From: an uncultured Flaviramulus sp.
Lineage (GTDB): Bacteria > Bacteroidota > Bacteroidia > Flavobacteriales > Flavobacteriaceae
DNA length: 50,747 nt
Reading direction: 5' to 3'
NCBI GenBank assembly: GCA_947495125.1
Contig: CANLXL010000019.1
Span: 1-50,747 of the forward strand
Position 1 is the first letter of the stretch; each line of letters opens with the position of its first letter. The notes under the pieces were generated by a model. It was not told the origin of the DNA. It searched no databases and saw only the letters and a list, made by a program, of their open reading frames with translations. Positions 8,150-17,978 of the stretch are shown here, piece after piece. The position numbers and the translations under genes were made by a program.

Positions 8150-9529
8150 TTAAGAAAAGTACTTGAACATTTTTTTTAAAAGCCCTAATTTTCCTTTATA
8201 GGGAGCATAACGTACAGGAGGGTCTGTCCAGTTGCCGCGTATCGATATGGCTTTACTGTGTGAAAATGTATCGAATCCTAATTTTCCGTGATAGGCACCC
8301 ATACCACTGGCACCAACACCTCCAAAAGGTAGTCTGTGATTTCCAAAATGAATTAATGGGTCGTTTACAGAACCACCCCCAAAACTGTATTTGTTTAAAA
8401 TATCTTTGATAAACGGTTTTTTGTTAGAAAACACATACAGAGACAGTGGTTTATCGAAATACCAAATTAGGTCTTCAATATCTTGTCCGGTGTCATAGGT
8501 TAAAATGGGCAAAATAGGACCAAAAATTTCTTCTTTCATAACTTCCGAGTCCAGACCAGGATTATCAATTAGGGTTGGGGAAATGTAGCGGGTTTCTTCA
8601 TTAACAATGCCACCAAAAACGATATTAACGTCTTCTAGCATTTTCTTTAATCGTAATACATTTTTGGTATTGATAATTCTTGGAAAATCCGGAGATTCTT
8701 CCGGATTCTCACCATAGCTTCTTGTAATTTGTTTTTTTAAAGCGTCGATCAATTTGGACTTTATACTAGATTTCACAATAACATAATCCGGAGAGATACA
8801 CGTTTGTCCCGCGTTTAAAAGTTTTCCCCAAACGAGTCTTCTGGCCACTAAGTCTATGTTTACCGTATCATCAATAATACAAGGTGATTTTCCGCCCAAT
8901 TCTAGGGTTACGGGTGTTAAGTTTTTAGCCGCGGCTAGAGCCACTATTTTACCGACAGGAACACTACCGGTAAAGAAGATGTAATCCCAGTGCTGTGCTA
9001 ACAATTCCGTCGCAATATCTACTCCTCCGTTAACTGTAGTGGCGATAGTTTTAGGGAATATGGTTTCTACAATACCGGAAACAAGTTTAGAGGTATACGA
9101 AGTCAATTCACTGGGTTTTAAAATGACCGTATTACCTGCTGCAATCGCCATGATTAAGGGTTCCATGGTTAAAATAAACGGGTAATTCCACGGACCGATA
9201 ATGAGTACAGCCCCATAGGGTTCTTTATATATATAATCTTTAGACGGAAAAGTTAACATAGAGGATTTAACACGCTCCGGTTTACTCCATTGCCTTAAGT
9301 TGTTAATAGCTAAGTTAAGTTCGGAAATAACGATGCCAAATTCGCTTAAGAAGGATTCAAATTCAGGTTTGTTAAAATCCTTTCTTAGGGCTTCATAGAT
9401 CTCCTTTTCGTTTGATACAATTTCTTTTTTAAGGGCTTTTAAAAGTGTAATTCTAAACGAAATATCTTTAGTTTTTTGTGTTTTAAAAAAGGACCGTTGA
9501 GCCGCTATTATTTCAAGTATGTTTGTCAA
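8150..9529 (-). CDS. Aldehyde dehydrogenase, class 3-like
   Basis: NAD(P)+-dependent oxidation of aldehydes to carboxylates. The 459-residue length matches the short class-3 (ALDH3) group, which acts on medium/long-chain aliphatic or aromatic aldehydes. Seen here: IGPWNYPF, the nucleotide-binding FTGSVPVG (186-193), the general base Glu210 in TLELGGKSP and the catalytic Cys244 in NAGQTCISPDYV, followed by EEIFGPILP. It ends one base from the convergent kinase gene. It lies 21 nt downstream of the pseudouridine synthase on the same strand, probably as the last gene of a panB-rluA-aldH unit. Confidence 0.93.
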   Translation of the reverse strand: MTNILEIIAAQRSFFKTQKTKDISFRITLLKALKKEIVSNEKEIYEALRKDFNKPEFESFLSEFGIVISELNLAINNLRQWSKPERVKSSMLTFPSKDYIYKEPYGAVLIIGPWNYPFILTMEPLIMAIAAGNTVILKPSELTSYTSKLVSGIVETIFPKTIATTVNGGVDIATELLAQHWDYIFFTGSVPVGKIVALAAAKNLTPVTLELGGKSPCIIDDTVNIDLVARRLVWGKLLNAGQTCISPDYVIVKSSIKSKLIDALKKQITRSYGENPEESPDFPRIINTKNVLRLKKMLEDVNIVFGGIVNEETRYISPTLIDNPGLDSEVMKEEIFGPILPILTYDTGQDIEDLIWYFDKPLSLYVFSNKKPFIKDILNKYSFGGGSVNDPLIHFGNHRLPFGGVGASGMGAYHGKLGFDTFSHSKAISIRGNWTDPPVRYAPYKGKLGLLKKMFKYFS

Positions 9530-9550
9530 TTTTTTTATAAAGATATTAAA

Positions 9551-10252
9551 TTAATCTATGCAGGCATTCCAAACAGGGTCTTCAGGCAGGGGTGCTGTGA
9601 TATTAATAGGATTTTTTGAAACGGGATGAGCAAATTCAATTTGTCGGGCATGCAGATGAATTCCTGCATCGCGATTACTTCGGTCGAACCCATATTTCAA
9701 ATCCCCTTTTATAGGGCACCCTATATTTGAAAGCTGACTTCGAATTTGATGGTGTCTGCCGGTTTCTAATTTAATTTCGAGTAAGAAGTAATTGTCTAAT
9801 CGTTTTAACATTTTATAATGAAGTATGGCCTTTTTACTATCCCTCACTTCTTTAGGGTAGGACAATGACTTATTATTTTTAGGGTTCTTTTTTAACCAGT
9901 TCACTAAAGTATCTGACATTTTTGGTGGCTCATTTTTTACAATAGCCCAATACGTCTTATTGATGTCTTTAGAAATGAATAGTTTATTAAGCCTGGGTAG
10001 CGCTTTGCTGGTTTTTGCAAAAATCACTAATCCGGTTGTAGGGCGATCTAATCGATGCACAGTTCCCAAATAGACCTTACCCGGTTTGTTGTATTTATCT
10101 TTGATGTATTCCTTAACAACATCACTTAAGGGTTTATCTCCGGTTTTGTCGCCTTGCACAATATCACCAGCACGCTTGTTTATCACAATAATGTGATTGT
10201 CTTCATAAAGAACCTGGAGGTTCTTTTTATTGGAAATAATTTTACCAGCCAC
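9551..10252 (-). CDS. RluA-family pseudouridine synthase
   Basis: Isomerises uridine to pseudouridine in rRNA or tRNA. The catalytic Asp69 lies in the RluA signature VHRLDRPTTGLVIFAKT (motif II), with ETGRHHQIRSQL (motif III) near the C-terminus. At 233 residues it lacks an N-terminal S4 domain, which places it with the short RluA/RluC-like members; the target position cannot be assigned. It lies 11 nt downstream of panB. Confidence 0.92.
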   Translation of the reverse strand: MAGKIISNKKNLQVLYEDNHIIVINKRAGDIVQGDKTGDKPLSDVVKEYIKDKYNKPGKVYLGTVHRLDRPTTGLVIFAKTSKALPRLNKLFISKDINKTYWAIVKNEPPKMSDTLVNWLKKNPKNNKSLSYPKEVRDSKKAILHYKMLKRLDNYFLLEIKLETGRHHQIRSQLSNIGCPIKGDLKYGFDRSNRDAGIHLHARQIEFAHPVSKNPINITAPLPEDPVWNACID

Positions 10253-10263
10253 TAAGTCTCAAA

Positions 10264-11082
10264 TTAATACTGCTCTTGATCGTTTGGAAAATCTAAATTC
10301 TTAACATCGGCTACGTATTGTTGCATAGCTTTGGTCATATCTTCATAGAGATTCATATACCGTCTCAAAAAGCGAGGATTGAACTCATGAGTCATTCCTA
10401 ACATATCATGTAGCACTAATACTTGACCATCAACACCATTTCCGGCGCCGATCCCAATAATCGGGATACTCACACTTTCCGCAACCTGCCTGGCAAGCTT
10501 TGCCGGTATTTTTTCTAAAACAATCGCGAAGCAGCCAACACGCTCAAGCATTTTAGCATCTTCAATAAGGCGTTCCGCTTCTTCTTCCTCTTTGGCCCGA
10601 ACCGTATAGGTGCCAAATTTATATATCGATTGTGGTGTTAAACCTAAATGCCCCATTACCGGAATGCCGGCATTTAAAATACGTTTAATAGAATCTTTGA
10701 TCTCTTTACCACCTTCGAGTTTCACAGAGTGTGCACCACTTTCTTTCATAATACGAATGGCAGAGCGCAGAGCCTCTTTTGGGTCACTTTGGTAGCTTCC
10801 AAAAGGTAAATCTACAACGATCAATGCGCGGTCTATAGCTCTAATAACCGATGATGCATGGTAAATCATTTGATCCAGGGTGATGGGTAGCGTTGTTTCA
10901 TGGCCTGCCATAACATTACTCGCGGAATCACCAACAAGAATAACATCAACACCTGCCCCATCAACGATTTTTGCCATGGTATAATCGTAAGCTGTTAACA
11001 TGGAGATCTTTTCACCATTAGCCTTCATATCCACTAATGTTTTTACCGTAATGCGCTTGTACTCTTTTTTAGCTGTAGACAT
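10264..11082 (-). CDS. panB: 3-methyl-2-oxobutanoate hydroxymethyltransferase (ketopantoate hydroxymethyltransferase)
   Basis: First committed step of pantothenate synthesis: it transfers a hydroxymethyl group from 5,10-methylene-tetrahydrofolate to 2-oxoisovalerate to give ketopantoate. The 272-residue TIM-barrel protein has the family motifs [33 protein letters not shown] (metal and substrate binding), [18 protein letters not shown] and IIGIGAG. It is the first gene of a minus-strand run with the pseudouridine synthase and aldehyde dehydrogenase. Other pantothenate genes are not in the window. Confidence 0.96.
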   Translation of the reverse strand: MSTAKKEYKRITVKTLVDMKANGEKISMLTAYDYTMAKIVDGAGVDVILVGDSASNVMAGHETTLPITLDQMIYHASSVIRAIDRALIVVDLPFGSYQSDPKEALRSAIRIMKESGAHSVKLEGGKEIKDSIKRILNAGIPVMGHLGLTPQSIYKFGTYTVRAKEEEEAERLIEDAKMLERVGCFAIVLEKIPAKLARQVAESVSIPIIGIGAGNGVDGQVLVLHDMLGMTHEFNPRFLRRYMNLYEDMTKAMQQYVADVKNLDFPNDQEQY

Positions 11083-11223
11083 TTGTTTGTTTCGTTTAAT
11101 AGGTTGTAAAAGTAATAAATTAAGCCTTATACCGAATGAACTTCAAAATAATCTGTTAAACTTTTCTTTAAGCCCATGACGTATTTAGACATAAAAACTA
11201 TTTTAGTTTTAAATTCATAGATT

Positions 11224-11694
11224 ATGACACGAGCAATATTATATTTAGTACTTATAATAACGTCAACGGTGCATTGTCAAATGGCAGAAGACATTAAAGT
11301 AAAGGCTGCGGTCGATACGTTTTTTGAAGGTTTTCATAAAGGTGATACGACCTTAATGCGAACAGTTTTAGCCGATAAAGTAGTGTTGCAAACCATCTTT
11401 AAAAATAAGGAAGGAAAAGCTGTTTTAAGAAACGACGGTAACGTTTCTAACTTATTAGAAACTATTGCCAAAAGAACAGAGGACCAAAAGTGGGATGAAC
11501 GCTTATTGGATTACAGCATTCAGGTAGATGGCAATATGGCTAATGCCTGGACACCTTACGAGTTTTGGTATAATGATAAATTTAGCCATTGTGGTGTGAA
11601 TTCATTCCAACTCTTTAAAGATGACGGCCAATGGAAAATTATTTATTTGGTTGATACCAGAAGACGAGCGGGGTGTGATACCAATGAAAACTAA
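11224..11694 (+). CDS. Secreted NTF2-like (SnoaL-type) protein
   Basis: A 156-residue protein with an N-terminal signal peptide (residues 1-19, AILYLVLIITSTVHC) and an NTF2-like alpha+beta domain. The domain is recognised from the pattern AAVDTFFEGFHKGDTTLMRT near the N-terminus and the closing WKIIYLVDTRR strand. Families of this fold serve as small-molecule binding or lumazine-like enzymes; no catalytic assignment is possible. Its stop overlaps the stop of the convergent L-serine dehydratase by 4 nt. Confidence 0.82.
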   Translation: MTRAILYLVLIITSTVHCQMAEDIKVKAAVDTFFEGFHKGDTTLMRTVLADKVVLQTIFKNKEGKAVLRNDGNVSNLLETIAKRTEDQKWDERLLDYSIQVDGNMANAWTPYEFWYNDKFSHCGVNSFQLFKDDGQWKIIYLVDTRRRAGCDTNEN

Positions 11695-13112
11695 CAATCC
11701 GTAAGATTAACACCCACAGCCAATCCACCTTCACTGGTTTCTTTATATTTAGAATGCATGTCTTTTGCTGTTTCCCACATGGTATTCACAACTTTATCCA
11801 AAGGCACTTTGACATTATCCGGGTCTGTATCGAGAGCAAGTTCGGCCGCATTAATGGCTTTAATAGCTCCCATGGCATTGCGTTCAATACAGGGTATTTG
11901 TACCAAACCGCCGATGGGATCACAGGTTAATCCGAGGTGATGTTCCATAGCAATTTCCGAGGCTACTAAAACCTGATCAGGTGTGCCTCCTAACAGTTCG
12001 CATAGCGCGCCTGCAGCCATCGCAGAAGATACGCCGATTTCTGCCTGACACCCACCCATAGCAGCACTAATGGTCGCACCCTTTTTAAAAATGCTTCCAA
12101 TTTCTCCGGCGACTAAAAGGAAGCGTTTAATATCTTCGAAATTTCCATCATGATTTTCAATAACTAAATAATACATCAATACAGCAGGTATAACACCCGC
12201 ACTTCCGTTCGTAGGGGCGGTAACAACTCGTCCTAGTGAAGCATTAACCTCGTTAACAGCCAGAGCAAAACAGCTTACCCACTTAAGGATTTGTCTGAAT
12301 TTCACTTCGGTATTTCGAATGGCATAGATCCATTCTACCGCATTTGAATAAGGTGTTGCTCCTTTTAAACTTTGATGCATATCGAAAGCACGCCGTCTTA
12401 CATTTAATCCTCCCGGAAGACTACCTTGGGTATGACAACCAAGATACATGCATTCCAGCATGGTGTCCCAAACCCGTTTTATTTCAAAGTCAATATCACT
12501 TTCCGATCGAATAGACTTTTCGTTCTCCAAAACAACCTGAGATATCGGAAGGTTTAAATGTTTACAGAATCTTAAAAGTTCCGTCCCTTTTTCAATAGGA
12601 TAAGGAAAGGCGCATTTAATTTCAAAGTTTTTTTTGGCGTTATCTAGTGCTTCTTTGATCACAAACCCACCACCAATAGAGTAGAAGGTAGATTCAATTT
12701 TATTGGCATTAACGGTCGCTGTAAATGTCATACCATTAGCATGAAATGGTAAAAAAGTTTTGTTAAAGACAATATCCCTTTCCGGATTGAATGCTAAGGT
12801 TTTCTCATTGTTAAAAACAATAGTTTCAGTAGCTTTAATACTGGCGATAGTTTTATCGATATGGGCTGTAGGAACTGTTTCGGGGTCGGCACCGCTTAAT
12901 CCCAGCATGATGGCATAATCGGTAGCATGTCCTTTTCCGGTTAGCGATAAAGATCCGTAAAGGTCAATCGAGATATGTTCAATGGATTCAAAGGTCTTTG
13001 CGGCTTTTAACTCGGCGATCCAGCGTTCTGCTGCCCGCCAAGGGCCAAGGGTATGTGAACTTGATGGCCCGATACCAATTTTAAGCATGTCGAAAACAGA
13101 AATACATTCCAT
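11691..13112 (-). CDS. sdaA: L-serine ammonia-lyase (L-serine dehydratase), iron-sulfur type
   Basis: Deaminates L-serine to pyruvate and ammonia using a [4Fe-4S] cluster. This is the single-chain form (473 aa): the N-terminal beta domain starts [17 protein letters not shown] and the C-terminal alpha domain carries cluster-ligand cysteines in [12 protein letters not shown] and in [18 protein letters not shown] promoter with near-perfect spacing lies just upstream (13136-13165). Confidence 0.95.
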   Translation of the reverse strand: MECISVFDMLKIGIGPSSSHTLGPWRAAERWIAELKAAKTFESIEHISIDLYGSLSLTGKGHATDYAIMLGLSGADPETVPTAHIDKTIASIKATETIVFNNEKTLAFNPERDIVFNKTFLPFHANGMTFTATVNANKIESTFYSIGGGFVIKEALDNAKKNFEIKCAFPYPIEKGTELLRFCKHLNLPISQVVLENEKSIRSESDIDFEIKRVWDTMLECMYLGCHTQGSLPGGLNVRRRAFDMHQSLKGATPYSNAVEWIYAIRNTEVKFRQILKWVSCFALAVNEVNASLGRVVTAPTNGSAGVIPAVLMYYLVIENHDGNFEDIKRFLLVAGEIGSIFKKGATISAAMGGCQAEIGVSSAMAAGALCELLGGTPDQVLVASEIAMEHHLGLTCDPIGGLVQIPCIERNAMGAIKAINAAELALDTDPDNVKVPLDKVVNTMWETAKDMHSKYKETSEGGLAVGVNLTDC

Positions 13113-13135
13113 AGTTACGCAAACGTTTTAGTGGG

Positions 13136-13165
13136 CAAAGATAAATTGTTTTTTTATGGTTGCAA
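13136..13165 (-). promoter_or_regulatory. Promoter of sdaA: TTG-N19-TATCTTTG
   Basis: On the minus strand TATCTTTG (13136-13143) matches the TAnnTTTG -7 consensus and TTG (13163-13165) lies 19 nt upstream. The -7 element is 23 nt before the sdaA start, giving a short leader. Confidence 0.6.
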
Positions 13166-13230
13166 TGAGGCTAGAGAGGAAGTTAAGATTAAGTCATTAA
13201 GATTAGGTTTTATAACAGGTGCTGCGCGTT

Positions 13231-13334
13231 GTTGCGCAAGGGATAGTAGAGGAAAGCCCGCAGCGATCCCGATAGCTATCGGGAATGAGCGAGGACTTGT
13301 AACGAATAGCCCGACCCCTAAAGGGATGCGCCCA
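13231..13334. repeat. Structured intergenic element with a perfect 18-bp palindrome
   Basis: The 390-nt gap between sdaA and dnaK contains a distinctly more GC-rich block. It holds TCCCGATAGCTATCGGGA (13267-13284, perfect palindrome), two copies of AGCCCG, a TGCGC...GCGCA hairpin at its left edge and GGGATGCGCCC at its right edge. A short open frame runs through it but has no protein-like character. From memory, blocks like this recur between genes in Flavobacteriaceae; I could not check that here. It may be a dispersed repeat or an RNA element. Confidence 0.5.
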
Positions 13335-13399
13335 AAATAAGCTTAGAATTACACAGAATTTGTGAGATGCTGTCTTCGACTATAAAAGGATTGAGGCTG

Positions 13400-13422
13400 A
13401 AATATGACACTGTGTCATATTT
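13400..13422. promoter_or_regulatory. Inverted repeat upstream of dnaK (11-bp arms, AAATATGACAC / GTGTCATATTT)
   Basis: A perfect inverted repeat with a single central T, lying directly upstream of the proposed dnaK -33 element. This placement suggests an operator for a heat-shock or stress regulator. It is followed by a T-run, so a terminator for an upstream transcript is an alternative, although no gene on the plus strand ends here. Confidence 0.55.
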
Positions 13423-13428
13423 TTTTAG

Positions 13429-13456
13429 TTGGCATAATCATTGACTTATACATTCC
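13429..13456 (+). promoter_or_regulatory. Candidate dnaK promoter: TTG-N17-TACATTCC
   Basis: TTG (13429-13431) and TACATTCC (13449-13456, six of eight positions of TAnnTTTG) are separated by 17 nt, 47 nt upstream of the ATG. It is a weaker match than the other promoters listed, as expected if an extra factor acts at the adjoining inverted repeat. Confidence 0.4.
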
Positions 13457-13502
13457 GAAATTAAAAAAGAACATTCAACACAATTTATAAAGTAAAAATA
13501 TT

Positions 13503-15413
13503 ATGAGTAAAATTATTGGAATCGATTTAGGAACAACCAACTCTTGCGTTTCTGTAATGGAAGGTAATGAGCCGGTTGTAATTCCAAATGCAGAAGGTAA
13601 ACGAACTACCCCATCTGTTATCGCGTTTGTAGAAGGCGGTGAAATAAAAGTTGGAGACCCGGCAAAGCGTCAAGCGGTAACAAATCCAACAAAAACGGTA
13701 TATTCTATTAAACGTTTTATGGGGAATAAATATTCTGAATCTAAAAAAGAAGCAGAACGGGTACCTTATAAAGTTGTAAAAGGAGATAATGATACGCCTC
13801 GAGTAGATATCGATGGTCGATTATATACACCCCAAGAGTTATCGGCAATGATTCTTCAAAAAATGAAGAAGACCGCTGAAGATTATTTAGGTCAAGATGT
13901 TGCCGAAGCCGTAATTACGGTTCCTGCATATTTTAACGATGCGCAACGTCAAGCTACTAAAGAAGCCGGAGAAATTGCAGGTTTAAAAGTCCGTAGAATT
14001 ATAAACGAACCTACCGCTGCAGCATTGGCTTACGGGATGGATAAAAAAGGTACAGACCAGAAAATAGTGGTTTTCGATTTTGGTGGAGGAACGCATGATG
14101 TATCAATCCTTGAATTGGGTGATGGTGTATTTGAAGTATTGTCAACTGATGGTGATACACATTTAGGTGGAGATGATGTTGATGAAAAAGTTATCAATTG
14201 GTTGGCCGATGAGTTTAAAGCTGAAGAGTCTATGGATTTAAGAGAAGATCCAATGTCGTTACAGCGTTTAAAAGAAGCTGCTGAAAAAGCCAAGATAGAA
14301 TTATCATCTTCTGAACAAACAGAAATCAACTTGCCTTATATTACAGCAACTGCAAGTGGACCAAAGCACTTAGTGCGTACATTAACACGTTCTAAATTCG
14401 AGCAATTAATCGACGATTTAGTAAAACGTACTATCGAGCCTTGTCAATCGGCTTTAAAAGCTGCAGGGTTGTCAAAAAGTGATATTGATGAAGTTATTTT
14501 AGTAGGAGGTTCTACACGTATCCCTGCGGTACAAACGGCCGTTGAAAAATTCTTTGGAAAAACGCCAAGTAAAGGTGTGAACCCAGATGAGGTGGTGTCT
14601 TTAGGAGCAGGAATTCAAGGTGGTGTTTTAACAGGTGATGTTAAAGACGTATTGCTTTTAGATGTTACGCCTTTATCTCTTGGAATTGAAACTATGGGTA
14701 ATGTTATGACGAAGCTTATAGAGGCCAATACTACGATTCCTACTAAGAAATCTCAAGTATTCTCTACGGCAGCAGACAATCAGCCCTCAGTAGAAATTCA
14801 TGTTTTACAGGGAGAAAGAGCTATGGCGGCAGATAATAAAACCATTGGACGTTTTCATTTAGATGGTATTCCTCCAGCAAGACGTGGTACCCCGCAAATT
14901 GAAGTGACTTTTGATATTGATGCTAATGGTATTATTAAAGTGTCTGCGACAGATAAAGCGACAAATAAAACACAAGATATTCGTATTGAAGCCTCTTCTG
15001 GTTTAACGGAAGAAGAAATCGAAAAGATGAAAGCTGATGCGGAAGCCAATGCAGAAGCAGATGCTAAAGCAGCAGAAAATGCTAAAAAGTTAAACGAAGC
15101 AGATTCGATGATTTTCCAAACGGAAAAGCAATTGGAGGAATTTGGTGATAAATTATCTGATGATAAGAAGAAACCCATTGAAGACGCTTTAGAAGAGCTT
15201 AAAAAAGCTTATGAAACTAAAGACATAGCTGTTATTGAGCCTGCTTTAGAAAAAATAAATGAAGCTTGGAAAGTAGCTTCTGAAGAAATGTACAAAGCAC
15301 AAGCTGAAGCTCAAGGTGGTGCGGGTGCTCCAGGCCCGGATGCCGGAGCCGGAGAACCAGCACAAGCTGAAGGTGACAATGTAGAAGACGTAGACTTCGA
15401 AGAAGTCAAGTAG
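13503..15413 (+). CDS. dnaK: Molecular chaperone DnaK (Hsp70)
   Basis: ATP-dependent folding chaperone of 636 residues. The ATPase domain starts [18 protein letters not shown], with the phosphate-2 loop [20 protein letters not shown] and the adenosine motif [13 protein letters not shown]. The linker [18 protein letters not shown] leads to the substrate-binding domain and helical lid, and the tail ends in the acidic EEVK-type motif [19 protein letters not shown] instead of GGGTFDVS is, as I recall, usual in Bacteroidota. dnaJ and grpE are not adjacent. The last codons are repeated exactly downstream of the stop. Confidence 0.98.
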   Translation: MSKIIGIDLGTTNSCVSVMEGNEPVVIPNAEGKRTTPSVIAFVEGGEIKVGDPAKRQAVTNPTKTVYSIKRFMGNKYSESKKEAERVPYKVVKGDNDTPRVDIDGRLYTPQELSAMILQKMKKTAEDYLGQDVAEAVITVPAYFNDAQRQATKEAGEIAGLKVRRIINEPTAAALAYGMDKKGTDQKIVVFDFGGGTHDVSILELGDGVFEVLSTDGDTHLGGDDVDEKVINWLADEFKAEESMDLREDPMSLQRLKEAAEKAKIELSSSEQTEINLPYITATASGPKHLVRTLTRSKFEQLIDDLVKRTIEPCQSALKAAGLSKSDIDEVILVGGSTRIPAVQTAVEKFFGKTPSKGVNPDEVVSLGAGIQGGVLTGDVKDVLLLDVTPLSLGIETMGNVMTKLIEANTTIPTKKSQVFSTAADNQPSVEIHVLQGERAMAADNKTIGRFHLDGIPPARRGTPQIEVTFDIDANGIIKVSATDKATNKTQDIRIEASSGLTEEEIEKMKADAEANAEADAKAAENAKKLNEADSMIFQTEKQLEEFGDKLSDDKKKPIEDALEELKKAYETKDIAVIEPALEKINEAWKVASEEMYKAQAEAQGGAGAPGPDAGAGEPAQAEGDNVEDVDFEEVK

Positions 15414-15459
15414 CCTGTGCCGAGCGGAGTCTCGGTATAGACTTCGAAGAAGTCAAGTA
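15391..15459 (+). repeat. 22-bp exact duplication of the dnaK 3' end flanking a hairpin
   Basis: The 22 nt at 15391-15412, which encode the last residues VDFEEVK and most of the stop codon, recur identically at 15438-15459. Between them lies a hairpin CCGAG-CGGAGT-CTCGG (15420-15435). The arrangement resembles an insertion with target duplication or a slipped-strand duplication; the second copy is not translated. Confidence 0.75.
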
Positions 15460-15470
15460 AGTAGCGAACC

Positions 15471-15489
15471 AATTTTGCACAGCAAAATT
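15471..15489 (+). repeat. Hairpin AATTTTGC-ACA-GCAAAATT downstream of dnaK
   Basis: A perfect 8-bp stem with a 3-nt loop in the untranslated tail between the duplicated dnaK end and the terminator. It is not followed by a T-tract, so it is more likely part of the same intergenic element than a terminator. Confidence 0.5.
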
Positions 15490-15533
15490 GAGTGAGTCAC
15501 TTATCTTGAAGAGAAGCGAAGGATCTTAAGTAT

Positions 15534-15571
15534 AAAAGCGTAATCGAATTAATGATTACGCTTTTTTTTTT
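15534..15571 (+). terminator. Rho-independent terminator of dnaK
   Basis: A 12-bp perfect stem (AAAAGCGTAATC / GATTACGCTTTT) with an 8-nt loop, followed by an uninterrupted run of ten T's. It lies 121 nt after the dnaK stop. Confidence 0.9.
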
Positions 15572-15665
15572 ATTTAGAAATAATAATTACTCTTTTTTAT
15601 GCCAGATTAGCGCTTAAATTTATGGAATTCATTGTATTTTTAAATCGAATTAAAATCGAAGCATT

Positions 15666-16742
15666 ATGGCGTTTTTTAAGCATATTATTGTGTTGTTTTT
15701 CTTTTTAACTTTAGGATATCCAACCTTTTCACAAGAAGATTATACCCCACCCAAACTTTCCAATTCCGAGTCCTGGACATTAATCCTGGTACCAGACACA
15801 CAGTCTTATGTGAAATTCGGGCGTAATCAGGGAATCCTTGAACTTATGACCGGTTGGATTGAAGAAAATATTAATACATTAAACATAAAAATGGTCCTAT
15901 GTACGGGAGATTTGGTCGAACAAAATGAATTATTGGTGACTGATAATATTAACGGCAATAGGCCAAGTAGGGAACAATGGTTAGCAGTATCAAAAGCATT
16001 TGGTAGGTTAGATGGAAAAGTTCCTTATATATTAGCTGCCGGAAATCATGATTTTGGCTATAAAAATATCGAAAACAGAAAATCCAATTATAATGAATAT
16101 TTCCCTGCGCATAAAAATATACTAAATAGTCAACTTCTTAAAGAGGTTACCTATAATATTGATGGTTTACCAACAATAGAGAATGCCGCTTTCGAATTTA
16201 TTTCACCTCATGATCGTAAGTTTCTTTTTTTGAACTTGGAATTTGCTCCAAGACATAAGGTTCTGGATTGGGCTAATGATGTGGTGCGCAAAGAAGTGTA
16301 CAAAGAACATACAGTAACCATTTTAACGCACTCTTATTTGAATGCCGAAAATGATCATATCGAAAGAGAGACTTATCCTATAGTAGATCGCAATTACGGA
16401 TTGGCCATTTGGGAAAATTTAGTAAAACCATCGACAAATATCCAAATGGTGTTTTCGGGACATATAGGAGCTCCTAACGATTTTAAGGCACACGTTGGCT
16501 ACAGAGTAGATGAAAATAGCGGTGAAAAGAAGGTGAATCAAATAACATTTAATGCCCAGGCGTTGGGAGGAGGATGGCATGGTAATGGTGGTAATGGTTG
16601 GTTGCGAATATTAGAGTTTATGCCGGATAAAAAGACGGTAAATGTACGTACATATTCTCCGTTTTTTGCCATTTCTCCGGAAACTCAGGATAAAGCATGG
16701 AGTAAAACACCGTTCAATGAGTTTTCATTTGAATTGGATTAG
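15666..16742 (+). CDS. Secreted calcineurin-like metallophosphoesterase
   Basis: A 358-residue exported protein with a signal peptide (residues 1-22, cleavage likely after TFS-Q). The dinuclear metal motifs of the calcineurin-like fold follow in order: VPDTQSY, CTGDLVEQN, AAGNHDFGY, ILTHSYLN and FSGHIGAPN. It could hydrolyse phosphodiesters or phosphomonoesters outside the inner membrane; the substrate is not readable. The downstream methyltransferase begins 2 nt after this stop. Confidence 0.9.
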   Translation: MAFFKHIIVLFFFLTLGYPTFSQEDYTPPKLSNSESWTLILVPDTQSYVKFGRNQGILELMTGWIEENINTLNIKMVLCTGDLVEQNELLVTDNINGNRPSREQWLAVSKAFGRLDGKVPYILAAGNHDFGYKNIENRKSNYNEYFPAHKNILNSQLLKEVTYNIDGLPTIENAAFEFISPHDRKFLFLNLEFAPRHKVLDWANDVVRKEVYKEHTVTILTHSYLNAENDHIERETYPIVDRNYGLAIWENLVKPSTNIQMVFSGHIGAPNDFKAHVGYRVDENSGEKKVNQITFNAQALGGGWHGNGGNGWLRILEFMPDKKTVNVRTYSPFFAISPETQDKAWSKTPFNEFSFELD

Positions 16743-16744
16743 TA

Positions 16745-17971
16745 TTGGATTTTTCTTCGAAAATAAAATCAGAGTATAGACCAAAGCGTTTAGCGGTTAA
16801 GTTAAATGTCAAGGGCGAACAGTTTGTGATTAAAAAGCACCCCTGGGTATTTTCAAATAATATTGTAAAAATTAATAATGATGCTACGACCGGAGATTTG
16901 GTTATTATTTTCGGCAAGAACAAAAATCGAGTGATTGGTTTGGGACTATATGATGCCAATTCACCAATCCGTATTAAAATGATCCATAGTGAAGCGTCTA
17001 AAGCGAATATTAATTCGGAATTTTTTCAGTATAAAATTGAACAGGCTTATCATAAGCGATCAGATTTATTAAAAACGAATACTACAAGTTATCGTTTGCT
17101 GTTTGGTGAAAATGATGGTTTTCCAGGATTGATTGCCGATGTTTATGCTACAGTATTGGTCGTAAAACTATATTCTGAAATATGGTTACCTTATTTAGGG
17201 TCCATATTGAAAAGCTTGCAAGGGGTTTCGAGATCGGAGACCATTGTTATACGTTTAAGTCGCGGTTTACAACAATCTAAACATCACAAACTAGAAGATG
17301 GTGAGGTGGTTTATGGTACGTTAAAAAATGAGGTGGTACAATTTGAGGAACATGGTGTTAAGTTTTCGGCGAATGTTATTAAAGGGCATAAAACAGGATA
17401 TTTTCTAGATCATAGAGATAACCGAAAACGGGTAGGGGAGTTTAGTCAAAATAAAACCGTTCTTGATGTGTTCTCTTATGCCGGGGGATTTTCAGTGCAT
17501 GCACTTTATAATGGCGCAAGGGAAGTTACGAGCTTAGATATCAGTAAGCAGGCTTTAGAAATTGCTTATCAGAATGGAAAGCTGAATAGCTATCCAGGAA
17601 AACACTTTACCATTGCTGGAGATGCCTTCGTAGAGCTGAGGAAAATGATAGATAAAAAACAAACCTTTGATATAGTTATTATTGACCCGCCTAGTTTTGC
17701 TAAGCAACAATCTGAAATTATAATGGCTAAGCGGAAGTATGCGCAATTGGCGGAATTGGGTGTGAAATTAACCGCCGAAAAAGGGCTTTTGGTTTTAGCA
17801 TCCTGCTCGTCCAGAGTTTCGGCGCAATCTTTTTTTGATATTAATTTACAAGTGTTACAAAGCCAATCACGGTCATTTAAGAATATTTTGAATACGTTTC
17901 ACGATAGTGACCACCCGATTAGCTTTCCAGAGGGAGCCTATTTAAAATGTGGGTATTACCAATTTGGATAA
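16745..17971 (+). CDS. Class I SAM-dependent rRNA methyltransferase (RlmI-like, PUA domain)
   Basis: A probable 23S rRNA cytosine-5 methyltransferase. The 408-residue protein has an N-terminal PUA domain (about 10-85, VIKKHPWVFSNNIVKI), a central RlmI-type domain (LLFGENDGFPGLIAD) and a C-terminal Rossmann methyltransferase domain. The latter has the SAM-binding motif TVLDVFSYAGGFSVHAL, motif IV IIDPPSFAK and a catalytic-type cysteine in LVLASCSS. Translation must begin at TTG (16745), 2 nt after the phosphoesterase stop, because the next ATG is too far inside the PUA domain. Confidence 0.9.
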   Translation: MDFSSKIKSEYRPKRLAVKLNVKGEQFVIKKHPWVFSNNIVKINNDATTGDLVIIFGKNKNRVIGLGLYDANSPIRIKMIHSEASKANINSEFFQYKIEQAYHKRSDLLKTNTTSYRLLFGENDGFPGLIADVYATVLVVKLYSEIWLPYLGSILKSLQGVSRSETIVIRLSRGLQQSKHHKLEDGEVVYGTLKNEVVQFEEHGVKFSANVIKGHKTGYFLDHRDNRKRVGEFSQNKTVLDVFSYAGGFSVHALYNGAREVTSLDISKQALEIAYQNGKLNSYPGKHFTIAGDAFVELRKMIDKKQTFDIVIIDPPSFAKQQSEIIMAKRKYAQLAELGVKLTAEKGLLVLASCSSRVSAQSFFDINLQVLQSQSRSFKNILNTFHDSDHPISFPEGAYLKCGYYQFG

Positions 17972-17978
17972 GCAAAAG

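Noticed and set aside
13131-13340. 69-codon plus-strand frame between sdaA and dnaK
   Set aside because: It overlaps the sdaA promoter and the GC-rich structured repeat, and its translation is basic and low in hydrophobic residues with no protein-like pattern.
14030-15178. Minus-strand open frames inside dnaK (14030-14329 and 14855-15178)
   Set aside because: They are serine-rich shadow frames opposite a highly conserved coding sequence, with composition typical of antisense readings.
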